A stretch of DNA of 64,000 nucleotides from Deefgea piscis (GTDB taxonomy: Bacteria; Pseudomonadota; Gammaproteobacteria; Burkholderiales; Chitinibacteraceae), in NCBI RefSeq assembly GCF_013284055.1, contig NZ_CP054143.1:2852001-2916000 (forward strand), in the 5' to 3' direction. Under the pieces are notes generated by a model that did no database searches, had not been told where the DNA came from, and worked only from the letters and a program-made list of their open reading frames with translations. The position numbers and the translations under genes were made by a program. Positions 17,748 to 27,455 of this stretch are shown here, piece after piece. How positions within the stretch are numbered: position 1 is the stretch's first letter; each line of letters opens with the position of its first letter.

Positions 17748-18440
17748 ATGAATTTTGATCCACGTGTTATTGTCGCTCTCGATTTTTCAAGTGCTGCTGC
17801 AGCCTTAGCTTTTGCTGATCGCGTCAATCCAAGCTTATGCCGATTAAAAGTTGGTAAAGAATTGTTTACCGCATCAGGCCCTGCTTTAGTTGAACAATTG
17901 GTTGCTCGTGGGTTTGATGTATTTTTAGATTTGAAATTTCACGACATTCCACACACGGTTGCTCAGGCGTGTAAAGTTGCGGCCAGTTTAGGTGTATGGA
18001 TGGTCAATGTGCATGCATCTGGCGGTCGTAAAATGCTAGAAACGACAAAAGACGCACTTGAAGCGTTACCGCATCGTCCGTTGTTAATCGCGGTAACTGT
18101 TTTAACCAGCATGGGTGCAGAAGAACTCGCAGAAATGGGCTTACCTGCGCCGGCAATACAAGTTGAACGTCTTGCCAAATTAGCGCAATCATGCGGTTTA
18201 GATGGCGTGGTTTGTTCTGCACAAGAAGCCAGTCAACTCAAGCAAGTTTGTGGTGCGGACTTTAAACTGGTTACACCTGGCATTCGCCCAATGGGTAGTG
18301 ATAGCAATGACCAAACTCGGATCATGACACCAAAATCAGCAATGCAAGCTGGCTCAGATTATTTAGTGATTGGCCGTCCAATCACCCAAAGCATTGATCC
18401 TATTTTGACTTTGCAGCAAATTAACGCAGAGTTGGCCTAA
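17748..18440 (+). CDS. pyrF: Orotidine 5'-phosphate decarboxylase
   Basis: A 230-residue OMP decarboxylase making UMP. Motifs in order are [19 protein letters not shown], the catalytic [13 protein letters not shown] (Asp-Lys-His-Asp) and the phosphate-binding TPGIRP and YLVIGRPIT. The ATG at 17748 is chosen because AGGAAG lies 5-7 bases upstream; an in-frame TTG at 17733 is not needed. Confidence 0.97.
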   Translation: MNFDPRVIVALDFSSAAAALAFADRVNPSLCRLKVGKELFTASGPALVEQLVARGFDVFLDLKFHDIPHTVAQACKVAASLGVWMVNVHASGGRKMLETTKDALEALPHRPLLIAVTVLTSMGAEELAEMGLPAPAIQVERLAKLAQSCGLDGVVCSAQEASQLKQVCGADFKLVTPGIRPMGSDSNDQTRIMTPKSAMQAGSDYLVIGRPITQSIDPILTLQQINAELA

Positions 18441-18442
18441 GT

Positions 18443-19372
18443 ATGCACACATTGAACGATCGAATTAAAAATGCCAAGGTGCTCGTGGTGGGCGATGTGA
18501 TGCTAGACCGTTACTGGTTTGGTGATGTCGAACGAATTTCACCAGAAGCACCAGTACCTGTTGCTCGGATCACCAAGACCGATGAGCGAGCGGGCGGGGC
18601 AGCGAATGTTGCACGTAATGTAGTCGCCTTGGGTGGGAAAGCAAAATTACTATCCGTGGTGGGGGATGATGAAGCGGGTACCAGTCTTGAGCGCTTACTT
18701 ATTGCGCAAGGGGTTGAAACTGTATTGCATCGTGACGCCGAAATCTCGACCACGGTTAAATTGCGCGTATTGGCCAGACAACAGCAATTACTCCGCATTG
18801 ATTTTGAAAACAGCCCAAGTCATGAAATTTTGGCAGCCAAGCTTGATGATTTCAAAGCTTCGTTACTTGATTGTGATGTAGTTATTTTATCGGATTACGG
18901 CAAAGGCAGTTTAGTGCATGTGCAACAAATGATTTTGGCTGCACGCGCGATGAATAAGCCGGTCTTAGTCGATCCTAAAGGGGATGAATACGAGGCATAT
19001 CGTGGTGCAACCTTGCTTACCCCTAATCGTAGTGAATTCAAACAAGTCGCCGGAAAGTGGAATAGTGAAGCTGAACTGATCGAAAAAGCCGATCAATTGA
19101 GATTAAAATTCAATCTTGATGCCTTACTAGTGACACGTAGTGAAGAAGGAATGACTTTGTTTCGCGATGGGCAGGTGGTGCATAAACCAACCCAAGCGCG
19201 AGAAGTATTTGATGTTTCTGGCGCTGGCGACACAGTGATTGCCACAATGGGACTCATGCTGGCTGCCGGCTTGGACTTACCGGAAGCAATGGATTGGTCA
19301 AATCGCGCAGCAGGGATTGTTGTTGCTAAATTAGGAACAGCGGTCGCGACAAACGCAGAACTATTTGCATAA
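18443..19372 (+). CDS. rfaE1: D-glycero-beta-D-manno-heptose 7-phosphate kinase
   Basis: A 309-residue PfkB-family kinase matching the kinase half of HldE (RfaE). It has LVVGDVMLDRYWFGDVERISPEAPVPV at the start, GGAANVARN and the catalytic VSGAGDTVIA near residue 255. The adenylyltransferase half is absent, so a separate RfaE2/HldC is expected elsewhere. It makes heptose 1,7-bisphosphate for LPS inner core. It starts two bases after the pyrF stop. Confidence 0.94.
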   Translation: MHTLNDRIKNAKVLVVGDVMLDRYWFGDVERISPEAPVPVARITKTDERAGGAANVARNVVALGGKAKLLSVVGDDEAGTSLERLLIAQGVETVLHRDAEISTTVKLRVLARQQQLLRIDFENSPSHEILAAKLDDFKASLLDCDVVILSDYGKGSLVHVQQMILAARAMNKPVLVDPKGDEYEAYRGATLLTPNRSEFKQVAGKWNSEAELIEKADQLRLKFNLDALLVTRSEEGMTLFRDGQVVHKPTQAREVFDVSGAGDTVIATMGLMLAAGLDLPEAMDWSNRAAGIVVAKLGTAVATNAELFA

Positions 19373-19381
19373 ATTTTGATA

Positions 19382-19428
19382 GGTATTGCTTACTACGCTT
19401 TGACTTTGAGGCGTTTGCAAGCAATACC
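19382..19428. repeat. GGTAT/ATACC-bounded inverted repeat between convergent genes
   Basis: GGTATTGCTT (19382-19391) pairs perfectly with AAGCAATACC (19419-19428), with further partial pairing inside (ACGC with GCGT). It fills the gap between the convergent rfaE1 and diguanylate cyclase genes. It lacks a T-run. The outer ends match those at 357-403 and 55544-55590. Confidence 0.55.
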
Positions 19429-19431
19429 CAT

Positions 19432-21201
19432 TTAATCCATGGTTTCTACCCGATTTTTTCCTGATTTTTTTGCAACATACATCGCCTGATCGGCGCGCTC
19501 GATAACGGCATCTCGACTATCTTCTGCGTGAAACAGTGCCACGCCAGCACTAAAGGTAATCAATACCTTTTCATTATTATGCGTAAAAAAGCGTCGTGTT
19601 AGCTCACGCTGCACTCTTTGCATCACTTGCACGCCGGCCTCTAAATCCGTATCAGGCATCAAAACAATAAATTCTTCACCACCATAACGAGCCACACTAT
19701 CGGTTGGGCGTACTAAATCTTTGACGACTTGTACCAAATGCACGAGCGCTTTATCACCAACAGCATGGCCTTGTAAATCATTGAGTTTTTTGAAATTGTC
19801 GATATCTAAAAGTGCGATAGCTAGAGACGATGAATTGCGTACAGCTCTTGCCGCCTCAACGTCAAAAGCCTCTTCTAAACCGCGACGATTTAAAGCGCCG
19901 GTCAGCTGATCAGACCTTACTTTATCGCTGAGCGAGCTGAGTTCTTGCTCTAACTCAATCACACGGCTATGGGCTTCATCGGCTTGCTTTCGTGCATTAA
20001 ATAAATCATCTCTTGAGCGCTGCACATCCAATTGCATGCTTCGAGTATCCAGCAGTAAATCTTCCATGACATGCCGGATACTGGTTAAATCATTCGCAGA
20101 GTCGATTTTTTCAGCATATTGATTGATTTTGTCGTGATATTTGTCCGTACTTTCCGACATCACGCCCAATCGATCAATAAAAGAGGTTAGCATGGTTTTG
20201 AGTACGGTTTGTGCTTCTACTAAACTGTGCTTCACCTGACTTTGTTTAAATAAAACTTCTTTCAGCCCCATCTCGGCATCATAAATCACTCGCATATCGA
20301 GTGGTTGAGCCATGATGTGCTGCACAACCGCAATTTGCCCTCGCACCCAATCATCATCAATGACGATTGAAGCAATATTATCGGTCAGTAGTCTAAGCAA
20401 ACCCATCAAACCATCGCACAAACGCTGCTCGTTATCGTTCTCTAGCTCCAGCTTGAGCCAAAACTTTCTTAAACGAGGCAGCCACTTCTCCATAGATGCC
20501 GAGTTATCCACACTTTTGGCTTCTTGAGCAATGGCATTGGTTTCAGTTTGTAAATCTGGGTTATGTAATAAACGGGCAGATAGCCCAAACTCTAAGGCCT
20601 GCGTAAATGCATCGCGCCACTCTTGCCAACGGATATCCACATTATCGGTGCTGCTGTTTGCCGTATTTTCCACATTGGCAGTGGGTTCGATCACCGAACC
20701 CAAGCCAGCAATCCCAGTTTCTGCCCAGGAATTCACTAAACCACTGAGTTTTTCATTTAGAACATTGCTGTCTTGCTTGAAATTGAGCAACACTTTTTCA
20801 AGCGCATCTTTTTTTCTACTCGGCGGATAGCTTGGATTGCGTAAATCCCACTGCAAAATCAATTCTCGAATCAAATCAGACCAAGTTTTGGTCAGTTCGG
20901 TTTGGCCACTTTGGCTATTGATAATGCGAAATATTTGTTCTGGCAGCTCACCCCATTTTTCGGTACTAATTGAGGTACGAATTTGGCTGATCTGCCGACT
21001 TAACACCGGAGATTGAATCGGTAATGCCTCAAATGCAGCCACTAATTCTTTAAATCCTGGGTGTAGGCGGGCATCGTCGGGTGTTTGCGCTATTTCATGA
21101 TAAATCGCTTCATAATGATCTGGCGAAGGCAAAATACGCCGAACTGCCAGTTGTTTAAGCGTTTCACGGGCGATTTCTGTGGGATTGGTGAGCTTGGTCA
21201 T
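19432..21201 (-). CDS. Diguanylate cyclase (GGDEF domain)
   Basis: A 589-residue protein ending in a complete GGDEF domain (about 425-589). The active loop GGEEF is at 507-511 and an inhibitory-site RxxD (RPTD) lies at 498-501, exactly five residues before it, so product inhibition by c-di-GMP is expected. DNFKKLND and the NRRG substrate motif are also present. The first 400 residues have no transmembrane segment or recognised sensor domain; they look helical and end in a coiled coil (about 330-425). It is probably a cytoplasmic c-di-GMP synthase with an unidentified input. Confidence 0.93.
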   Translation of the reverse strand: MTKLTNPTEIARETLKQLAVRRILPSPDHYEAIYHEIAQTPDDARLHPGFKELVAAFEALPIQSPVLSRQISQIRTSISTEKWGELPEQIFRIINSQSGQTELTKTWSDLIRELILQWDLRNPSYPPSRKKDALEKVLLNFKQDSNVLNEKLSGLVNSWAETGIAGLGSVIEPTANVENTANSSTDNVDIRWQEWRDAFTQALEFGLSARLLHNPDLQTETNAIAQEAKSVDNSASMEKWLPRLRKFWLKLELENDNEQRLCDGLMGLLRLLTDNIASIVIDDDWVRGQIAVVQHIMAQPLDMRVIYDAEMGLKEVLFKQSQVKHSLVEAQTVLKTMLTSFIDRLGVMSESTDKYHDKINQYAEKIDSANDLTSIRHVMEDLLLDTRSMQLDVQRSRDDLFNARKQADEAHSRVIELEQELSSLSDKVRSDQLTGALNRRGLEEAFDVEAARAVRNSSSLAIALLDIDNFKKLNDLQGHAVGDKALVHLVQVVKDLVRPTDSVARYGGEEFIVLMPDTDLEAGVQVMQRVQRELTRRFFTHNNEKVLITFSAGVALFHAEDSRDAVIERADQAMYVAKKSGKNRVETMD

Positions 21202-21271
21202 TTGTCGATTCTAGCCACGAAAGGTAAACGCATTATAGTTGAGCCAAAGTCATGCTCCGCAATTTAAATAA

Positions 21272-21300
21272 CAAAACGCCACGAAAATCGCGGCGTTTTG
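21272..21300 (-). terminator. Hairpin downstream of ispH
   Basis: CAAAACGCC and GGCGTTTTG pair over 9 bp around an 11-base loop, 22 bases past the ispH stop. On the reverse strand the stem ends in GTTTTG, so termination may be partial. Confidence 0.6.
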
Positions 21301-21322
21301 CATTTTGAGTACCAAAACCAGC

Positions 21323-22252
21323 TTAAGACAGCAACCCTTTTGGCAAAGAGAAAATCACATTTTCCTCAATGCCATCCATTGCCACGACTGAATCAGCGCC
21401 AAAACTTTTGATTTTAGCAATGACCTGTTGCACTAAAACGTCGGGAGCAGAAGCGCCAGCGGTAATACCAACTTTCATTTTTTGATCAAACCAAGCTGCA
21501 TTGAGTTCAGTTTCATTGTCAACCATATAGGCATCAATCCCTAAACTAGCACCCACTTCACGCAGACGATTCGAGTTTGAGCTATTGGGTGAGCCAACCA
21601 CAATTAAAATATCAACATCACGCGCGAGTTGTTTTACTGCATCTTGGCGATTTTGCGTTGCGTAACAAATATCGTCTTTTTTCGGGCCGACGATATCAGC
21701 AAAACGCATACGTAATGCTTCAATCACCACTTGGGCATCATCCACAGACAATGTCGTTTGAGTGACGTACGCCAATTTACTGGCATCATTCACTTGCAAA
21801 TGAGCTACATCGCTAGGTTCTTCGACTAAATACATGCCCGATTGCGCCTGGCCCATTGTCCCTTCAACTTCTGGGTGGCCTTTATGGCCAATCATTACAA
21901 TTTCAAAACCCTGCTCGCGCAAACGTTTAACTTCCAAATGTACTTTGGTCACTAAAGGGCAGGTTGCATCATAAATATTTAAGCCACGCTCAGCTGCTTC
22001 AGCACGCACTGCTTGCGAAACGCCGTGTGCAGAAAAAATAAGCGTATTGCCACTTGGCACATCACATAAATCTTCAATAAAGATCGCGCCTTTGGCTTTG
22101 AGATCTTCAATGACAAATTTATTGTGTACCACTTCATGGCGCACATAAATCGGTGCGCCATATTTTTCTAATGCTTTCTCAACAATGGCAATCGCGCGAT
22201 CAACGCCAGCGCAAAATCCACGTGGCTGCGCCAAAATGATATTCATACTCAT
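21323..22252 (-). CDS. ispH: 4-hydroxy-3-methylbut-2-enyl diphosphate reductase
   Basis: A 309-residue iron-sulfur enzyme giving IPP and DMAPP in the last step of the MEP pathway. The three cluster cysteines are visible in [23 protein letters not shown] and [13 protein letters not shown]. The [10 protein letters not shown] motif binds diphosphate. It overlaps the lspA end by four bases, completing the ribF-ileS-lspA-ispH cluster found across proteobacteria. Confidence 0.97.
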   Translation of the reverse strand: MSMNIILAQPRGFCAGVDRAIAIVEKALEKYGAPIYVRHEVVHNKFVIEDLKAKGAIFIEDLCDVPSGNTLIFSAHGVSQAVRAEAAERGLNIYDATCPLVTKVHLEVKRLREQGFEIVMIGHKGHPEVEGTMGQAQSGMYLVEEPSDVAHLQVNDASKLAYVTQTTLSVDDAQVVIEALRMRFADIVGPKKDDICYATQNRQDAVKQLARDVDILIVVGSPNSSNSNRLREVGASLGIDAYMVDNETELNAAWFDQKMKVGITAGASAPDVLVQQVIAKIKSFGADSVVAMDGIEENVIFSLPKGLLS

Positions 22253-22731
22253 GTGGTTTTCTCGGGTTTTTTAAAACTATCAATCACCATCAGCACCGCA
22301 CCGATGCAAATGGCTGAATCGGCAAGATTAAACGCCGGGTAATACCATTGATTTTTCCAATGAAACAGCAAAAAATCAATCACATGGCCAAACACCATAC
22401 GGTCAATCGCATTACCTAAAGCGCCGCCCAAAATCAATGACAAGGCCAGAGCATATCGCGTTTCGGCATGATGTTTTTTGATTAAAAAAACCAAAACCAC
22501 AGAAACAATCAGTGCTAAGCCAGTAAAGAAGTAGCGCTGCCATCCCCCTGCATCGGCCAAAAATGAAAAGGCGGCACCGGGGTTATACCTTAGCGTCAAG
22601 TCAAAAAAGCCAGGAATCACCGTTAGAATTTCAGCGTACTGAAACGCCGCCTCGGCAGCATGTTTGGTGATTTGATCTAAGGATAAAACCACCAACGCCA
22701 GCAACATAAACTGCATAAAACGCTTAGGCAT
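22249..22731 (-). CDS. lspA: Lipoprotein signal peptidase (signal peptidase II)
   Basis: A 160-residue inner-membrane aspartyl protease with four hydrophobic helices. The two catalytic Asp lie in [11 protein letters not shown] and [11 protein letters not shown]. It cleaves prolipoproteins such as BamC and NlpD in this window. The ATG at 22731 (MPKRFMQF) is chosen for family length and a GGAG about 11 bases upstream. It overlaps the ileS end by 8 bases. Confidence 0.96.
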   Translation of the reverse strand: MPKRFMQFMLLALVVLSLDQITKHAAEAAFQYAEILTVIPGFFDLTLRYNPGAAFSFLADAGGWQRYFFTGLALIVSVVLVFLIKKHHAETRYALALSLILGGALGNAIDRMVFGHVIDFLLFHWKNQWYYPAFNLADSAICIGAVLMVIDSFKKPEKTT

Positions 22732-25603
22732 GTTGACGAGTTTCTCCGGCTCCATGCAAATTGCAATCGCAACGAGTACACAGTGTTGGGTGTGCCGCAA
22801 TCGTGCCTACGCTTGGGTGGTAGTGCCAGCAGCGTTCACATTTTTCCGCTGTCGCCGCAGCCACTTCAATCGCCGGCGTGCCGGGCTGAATGTGGGCTTG
22901 CGAGGTAATCATGATGAATTTCAGTTCATCACCCAAAGATTCAAGGGCTTGAAACACTTCGCCTTGCGCATGAATCGTTACTTCCGCTTGTAAGCTTGAA
23001 CCAAGAGCGCCTTCAGCGCGCTGCAGTTCGATGTCTTTTTGCGCGCTAGCCCGCACTTCACGGATCAAAGCAAACGTCGCTTGTAGCGTATCGGCATCAT
23101 GAATTTCTGGCAGAGTTAACCACTCACCGACAAAGACATTACCGTCGTTTTTCAGTACATCCCATGCTTCATGGGCGGTAAATGACAAAATCGGTGAGAG
23201 CAAACGCACTAAAGCTTGTGTGATATACCATAGGGCGGTTTGTGCTGAGCGGCGGCCATGTGAGCCGGCTGCCATCGTATACAGTCGATCTTTAATAATA
23301 TCGAGGTAGAAAGCACCTAATTCATCAGCGCAATAGCGATGAATTTCTTGCACGCCCAGATGGAACTCATACTTGTCATAAAATGCCGTCAAGTTGTGCT
23401 GGAATTTGGCCAATTCAACCAAAGCATAACGATCTAATGTCAGCAATTCGTTCACTGGCAGTTTATCTTCGGGTGTAAAGTCAGATAAATTAGCCAGCAA
23501 GAAACGTAAGGTATTACGAACACGACGATATGAGTCGGTAGTGCGCTTTAAGATTTCATCTGAAATCGATACTTCACCGGAATAATCCGTACTCGCAGTC
23601 CATAGGCGCAGCATATCGGCGCCCATTTGATTAATCACTTGCTGCGGTGCAACCACATTGCCTTTGGATTTTGACATTTTCATGCCTTTGCCATCGACCA
23701 CAAAACCATGCGTCAGCAATTGTTTATACGGCGCGTGACCCACTGTGGCACAAGCGGTTTTTAATGACGACTGGAACCAACCACGGTGCTGATCTGAGCC
23801 TTCTAAATACAAATCGGCAGCAGGGCGATTGGCGTCGCCATGGTTGAGCTCTTCACGTTGCTGAATCACAGCAAAGTGCGTTGAACCCGAGTCAAACCAA
23901 ACATCGATGGTGTCTTTCAGTTTTTCATAGTGGGCCGCGTCATCCCCCAGCAATTCGCTTGCATCGAGCTTAAACCAAGCTTCAATGCCTTCTTTTTCAA
24001 TGCGTTTAGCAACTTCTTCAAGCAACTCCGTCGAGCGTGGATGCAATTCGGCGGTTTCTTTATGAATAAAGAATGTCATCGGCACGCCCCACGTGCGTTG
24101 ACGTGAAACACACCAGTCTGGACTGTTTTTAATCATCGCCTCTAGGCGTGCTCGACCCCAAGCAGGGAAGAACTCAGTCGCATCAACTGCACGATTGGCT
24201 TTGTCGCGTAAGGTTTCATCACCAACTTTTTTATCCATGCCAATAAACCATTGCGTCGTCGCACGGAAAATCAGCGGTGTTTTGTGGCGCCAGCAATGTG
24301 GGTAGCTATGCTCTAGTTTTTTGTTGGCCAGTAGTGCACCGCGCTCTTCAAGCAAGGCAACGACCTTAGGATTGGCTTTCCAAACCGTTTCGCCGGCAAA
24401 AAATTCCGCTGTTGAGATATAACGACCATCGTTAGCAACTGGATTATCAACCGCTAATTTATATTTAAGACCAACTTGGTAGTCTTCTAGACCATGCGCT
24501 GGCGCAGTGTGCACCAAACCGGTACCGGCATCAGCCGTCACATGCTCACCGCAAATGATTGGCACTTGGCGTGCTAAGAATGGGTGCTGCAATAACAGAC
24601 CATTGAGGGCATCACCTTTGGCTTGCGCAATGACTTCATTGGCATCAATGTCATAACGTTTTAAGGCCGCTTCTGCCAACTCACGCACTAAGATGAGTAA
24701 GCCTTTTTCAGTAGCGATTAGATCATAAGTAAATTCTGGGTGTACCGAAACCGCCTGATTGGCAGGCAAAGTCCAAGGCGTTGTAGTCCAAATGACCGCG
24801 CTCGCGGTTTGTTCGCCTACATTAACGCCACCAAAGGCGGCAGACAAGGCGGCCATGTCGACCACTTGGAAAGCAACATCAATCGCTGCCGATACTTTGT
24901 CTTCATATTCAACTTCGGCTTCAGCCAGAGCTGAGCCGCAGTCGACACACCAATGCACGGGTTTTTGACCTTTGACCAAATACCCATTGTGATGAATTTT
25001 GCCCATCGTACGCACGATGTCGGCTTCAGTTTTGAAATTCATCGTCAGGTATGGGTTTTGCCAATCGGCAAGTACGCCTAAACGAATAAAATCCACTTTT
25101 TGGCGTTCAATTTGAATGGCCGCGTATTCACGGCACAATTCGCGAATAAAAGAACTTGGCAAATGGATTTCTTTTTCATCCAATTGATTGGCTTTACGAT
25201 ACGCCACAATTTGCGCATGAATTGCCGGATTGGCTTTAATGGCGTCTTTATCGGACTTTACCAACTTCTCAATTTGATGCTCAATCGGCATGCCGTGACA
25301 ATCCCAACCAGGAACGTAAGGCGTATCAAAACCGCTGAGTGATTTGGATTTTAAAATAATATCTTTTAAAACTTTATTCATTGCATGGCCAATATGAATA
25401 TCACCATTGGCGTAGGGAGGGCCATCATGCAAAATAAATTTCGGGCGATTTTGTTCTTTCGCCGCTAAACGCAGCTGCTGGTAGATCTGAGCGTCTTCCC
25501 ATTGTTTTAAAAAGCCGGGTTCGCGTTTAGCTAAATCGCCACGCATTGGAAACGGCGTATCCAATAAATTAACTGGATATTTGTTAGCAGGTTTATTGCT
25601 CAT
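22724..25603 (-). CDS. ileS: Isoleucyl-tRNA synthetase
   Basis: A 959-residue class I synthetase. The HIGH signature is in [10 protein letters not shown] and KMSKS in [11 protein letters not shown]. The editing domain includes [10 protein letters not shown], and [13 protein letters not shown] is present. A C-terminal zinc site is formed by CERCWHYH and LCTRCDC. Length and domain order match the bacterial eubacterial-type IleRS. It lies between ribF and lspA. Confidence 0.98.
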   Translation of the reverse strand: MSNKPANKYPVNLLDTPFPMRGDLAKREPGFLKQWEDAQIYQQLRLAAKEQNRPKFILHDGPPYANGDIHIGHAMNKVLKDIILKSKSLSGFDTPYVPGWDCHGMPIEHQIEKLVKSDKDAIKANPAIHAQIVAYRKANQLDEKEIHLPSSFIRELCREYAAIQIERQKVDFIRLGVLADWQNPYLTMNFKTEADIVRTMGKIHHNGYLVKGQKPVHWCVDCGSALAEAEVEYEDKVSAAIDVAFQVVDMAALSAAFGGVNVGEQTASAVIWTTTPWTLPANQAVSVHPEFTYDLIATEKGLLILVRELAEAALKRYDIDANEVIAQAKGDALNGLLLQHPFLARQVPIICGEHVTADAGTGLVHTAPAHGLEDYQVGLKYKLAVDNPVANDGRYISTAEFFAGETVWKANPKVVALLEERGALLANKKLEHSYPHCWRHKTPLIFRATTQWFIGMDKKVGDETLRDKANRAVDATEFFPAWGRARLEAMIKNSPDWCVSRQRTWGVPMTFFIHKETAELHPRSTELLEEVAKRIEKEGIEAWFKLDASELLGDDAAHYEKLKDTIDVWFDSGSTHFAVIQQREELNHGDANRPAADLYLEGSDQHRGWFQSSLKTACATVGHAPYKQLLTHGFVVDGKGMKMSKSKGNVVAPQQVINQMGADMLRLWTASTDYSGEVSISDEILKRTTDSYRRVRNTLRFLLANLSDFTPEDKLPVNELLTLDRYALVELAKFQHNLTAFYDKYEFHLGVQEIHRYCADELGAFYLDIIKDRLYTMAAGSHGRRSAQTALWYITQALVRLLSPILSFTAHEAWDVLKNDGNVFVGEWLTLPEIHDADTLQATFALIREVRASAQKDIELQRAEGALGSSLQAEVTIHAQGEVFQALESLGDELKFIMITSQAHIQPGTPAIEVAAATAEKCERCWHYHPSVGTIAAHPTLCTRCDCNLHGAGETRQHA

Positions 25604-25627
25604 AGTCGTCTCTTTGTACTCAATAGG

Positions 25628-26545
25628 TTAACGCGCGGCGAACCAAGCGCGGGCTTGATCGCAATCTTTTTGAATCTGAGCGATCAGCGTATCAAAATCA
25701 GGGTATTTTTCTTCATCGCGTAACTTGGCAAGGAAGTTAACACGTAAATGCTGGCGATAAATATCGCGATTAAAATCAAATAAATGCACTTCTAATTTGG
25801 GTTTGATATCGCCACCGTGAATCGTTGGCCGAAATCCAAGACTAGCCACCCCTTGATAGGTGCGATCTAAGCCTAAAACTTCAACGATAAAAATACCAAA
25901 TAACGGTGGCTTATTGTGTTTGAGCTGGATGTTGGCCGTTGGGAAACCAAATTCACGGCCTAAACGATCGCCGCCCACCACTCGACCCGCAATCGAATAC
26001 GGTCGATCAAGCAATTTAGCAGCGTGCGCCATTTGTCCAGATTGTAGCGCCAAACGCACTGCGGTTGATGAAACGCGTTCACCATCTTGCTTGAGCGTAG
26101 GCAAGCTATATGTTTCAAAGTCGCTCGAGGCCGCGAGTAAATTAAAGTCACCACTGCGCTTAGCGCCAAATTGAAAATCGTCCCCCACTAAAACCAATTG
26201 CGCATTCAATTGCCTAGCAACGATATGATCACGAAAGGTGAGGGCATCAATGCTGGCAAAGCTGCGATTAAAGTGCTGCACAATCAGGTAATCAATACCC
26301 GCTTCGCGCAGCAACTCGATCTTTTCGCGCAAACTGGTTAAACGAGCCGGAGCCGAATCAGGCGTAAAAAGCTCGCGTGGATGCGGCTCAAAAGTCATAA
26401 CGACACTCACCAGATGACGCGCTTTCGCTTCGGCTTTTAGCCGCGCCAGCATGGCACTATGTCCACAATGCAGGCCATCAAAATTGCCAATCGTGAGTGC
26501 AGAACGAGGAAGTGGGGTGTGCGGTGTGCCGCGTAATACATGCAT
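25628..26545 (-). CDS. ribF: Bifunctional riboflavin kinase / FAD synthetase
   Basis: A protein of about 305 residues. The N-terminal FMN adenylyltransferase has IGNFDGLHCGHSAML (HxGH), and the C-terminal kinase has GGDRLGREFGFPTANI, whose PTAN motif binds Mg-ATP. It turns the product of the rib operon at the start of the window into FMN and FAD. The ATG at 26545 (MHVLRG) matches family starts; a TTG at 26575 is possible but unlikely. Confidence 0.95.
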   Translation of the reverse strand: MHVLRGTPHTPLPRSALTIGNFDGLHCGHSAMLARLKAEAKARHLVSVVMTFEPHPRELFTPDSAPARLTSLREKIELLREAGIDYLIVQHFNRSFASIDALTFRDHIVARQLNAQLVLVGDDFQFGAKRSGDFNLLAASSDFETYSLPTLKQDGERVSSTAVRLALQSGQMAHAAKLLDRPYSIAGRVVGGDRLGREFGFPTANIQLKHNKPPLFGIFIVEVLGLDRTYQGVASLGFRPTIHGGDIKPKLEVHLFDFNRDIYRQHLRVNFLAKLRDEEKYPDFDTLIAQIQKDCDQARAWFAAR

Positions 26546-26637
26546 TGAGCGTATCGTAGCCGCGCTGGGCGGCAAATCATAAAACCTAAGATTCTAACGC
26601 CTAGCGTGAAAATTGTCAGAATAACCTTCGGGCGCTT

Positions 26638-26690
26638 TTGACGTTCGGCGTGTCTGCAGCATTTACACGGCAAAAAAGCCAACGTCAACA
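26638..26690. repeat. Inverted repeat between ribF and flgA
   Basis: TTGACGTT plus GGC at about 26639-26650 pairs with GCC plus AACGTCAA at about 26679-26689, with a long internal loop and no T-run. It may form a 3' hairpin of the reverse-strand flgA message. Confidence 0.35.
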
Positions 26691-26699
26691 CCCCTTAAC

Positions 26700-27395
26700 T
26701 TACTGCCCCATCATTACAATCGCGCCTTGCTGCGCCGTACCACTAATGATTTTGTTTTTATCAATACGTACCCGTACCGGCTGCCCTTCGGCAGCGGCAT
26801 TCATCGCAATACCCTCGTTGGTGATCTCAATACCGTCTTGCCGATAAATGATTTTTACTTTTTGATTTTGCAAAATCGCCATCGAGGCGCGCAATTGCTC
26901 TTGCCGCAAAGCTTGCCCTGCCGAAACCGGACTATTCAGCGTTCGCCCTAAAATGGGGGTCGGATCTAAAAAGACCGAACCAGGCAACACAGCAAGATCA
27001 CCTTGCTGCATGGCAATGTCACCGACATCCAGAATTTGATTGGCCGCCAAAGGTCGAGCTGCAACCGCATAGTTGACAGCAATACTAATTTTGGTCGGTA
27101 AATTAAAGCTCCAATTGGCGCCATCAACACATTTAACCCGCAACATGGTATTGCCCACCAAGCGATAGCCTGCGGGTAGGCTAATCTCGCGGCGGGCACA
27201 GGCTGTTAATTTAAGGCGCGCATCCATTGGGCGGACCTCAAACGATGCAGTGCCTGGGCTATTGGCTAATTCAGCACTGAGCCATTGATTGACTTCTTGA
27301 GTAATTACTTTCAAATCTTGCGACGTCGGCGCAGCAAATAGCGGCGTTAGCAGGCTTGAAAATAGCGCAAAGCTTGAGATTAATATTTTTCGCAT
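26700..27395 (-). CDS. flgA: Flagellar basal body P-ring formation chaperone FlgA
   Basis: A protein of about 231 residues with a signal peptide (MRKILISSFALFSSLLTPLFAA) and the FlgA arrangement: an N-terminal domain with two Cys (KLTACAR and LRVKCVDG) and a C-terminal SAF domain (about 105-170, RPLAANQILDVGDI). It assists FlgI polymerisation into the P ring in the periplasm. No other flagellar gene is adjacent, so the rest of the regulon is elsewhere. The ATG at 27395 is used; a TTG lies two codons upstream. Confidence 0.9.
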   Translation of the reverse strand: MRKILISSFALFSSLLTPLFAAPTSQDLKVITQEVNQWLSAELANSPGTASFEVRPMDARLKLTACARREISLPAGYRLVGNTMLRVKCVDGANWSFNLPTKISIAVNYAVAARPLAANQILDVGDIAMQQGDLAVLPGSVFLDPTPILGRTLNSPVSAGQALRQEQLRASMAILQNQKVKIIYRQDGIEITNEGIAMNAAAEGQPVRVRIDKNKIISGTAQQGAIVMMGQ

Positions 27396-27455
27396 TGGCA
27401 AATTATAGTCGCATCGTATGCCTTAGCCTACAATCGTCGTTTTCTTGGTCTGGGG

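Noticed and set aside
27402-27407. TATAAT on the reverse strand 7 bases before the flgA ATG, suggesting a leaderless transcript
   Set aside because: No acceptable -35 box at normal spacing; an AT-rich hexamer this close to a start is easily chance.
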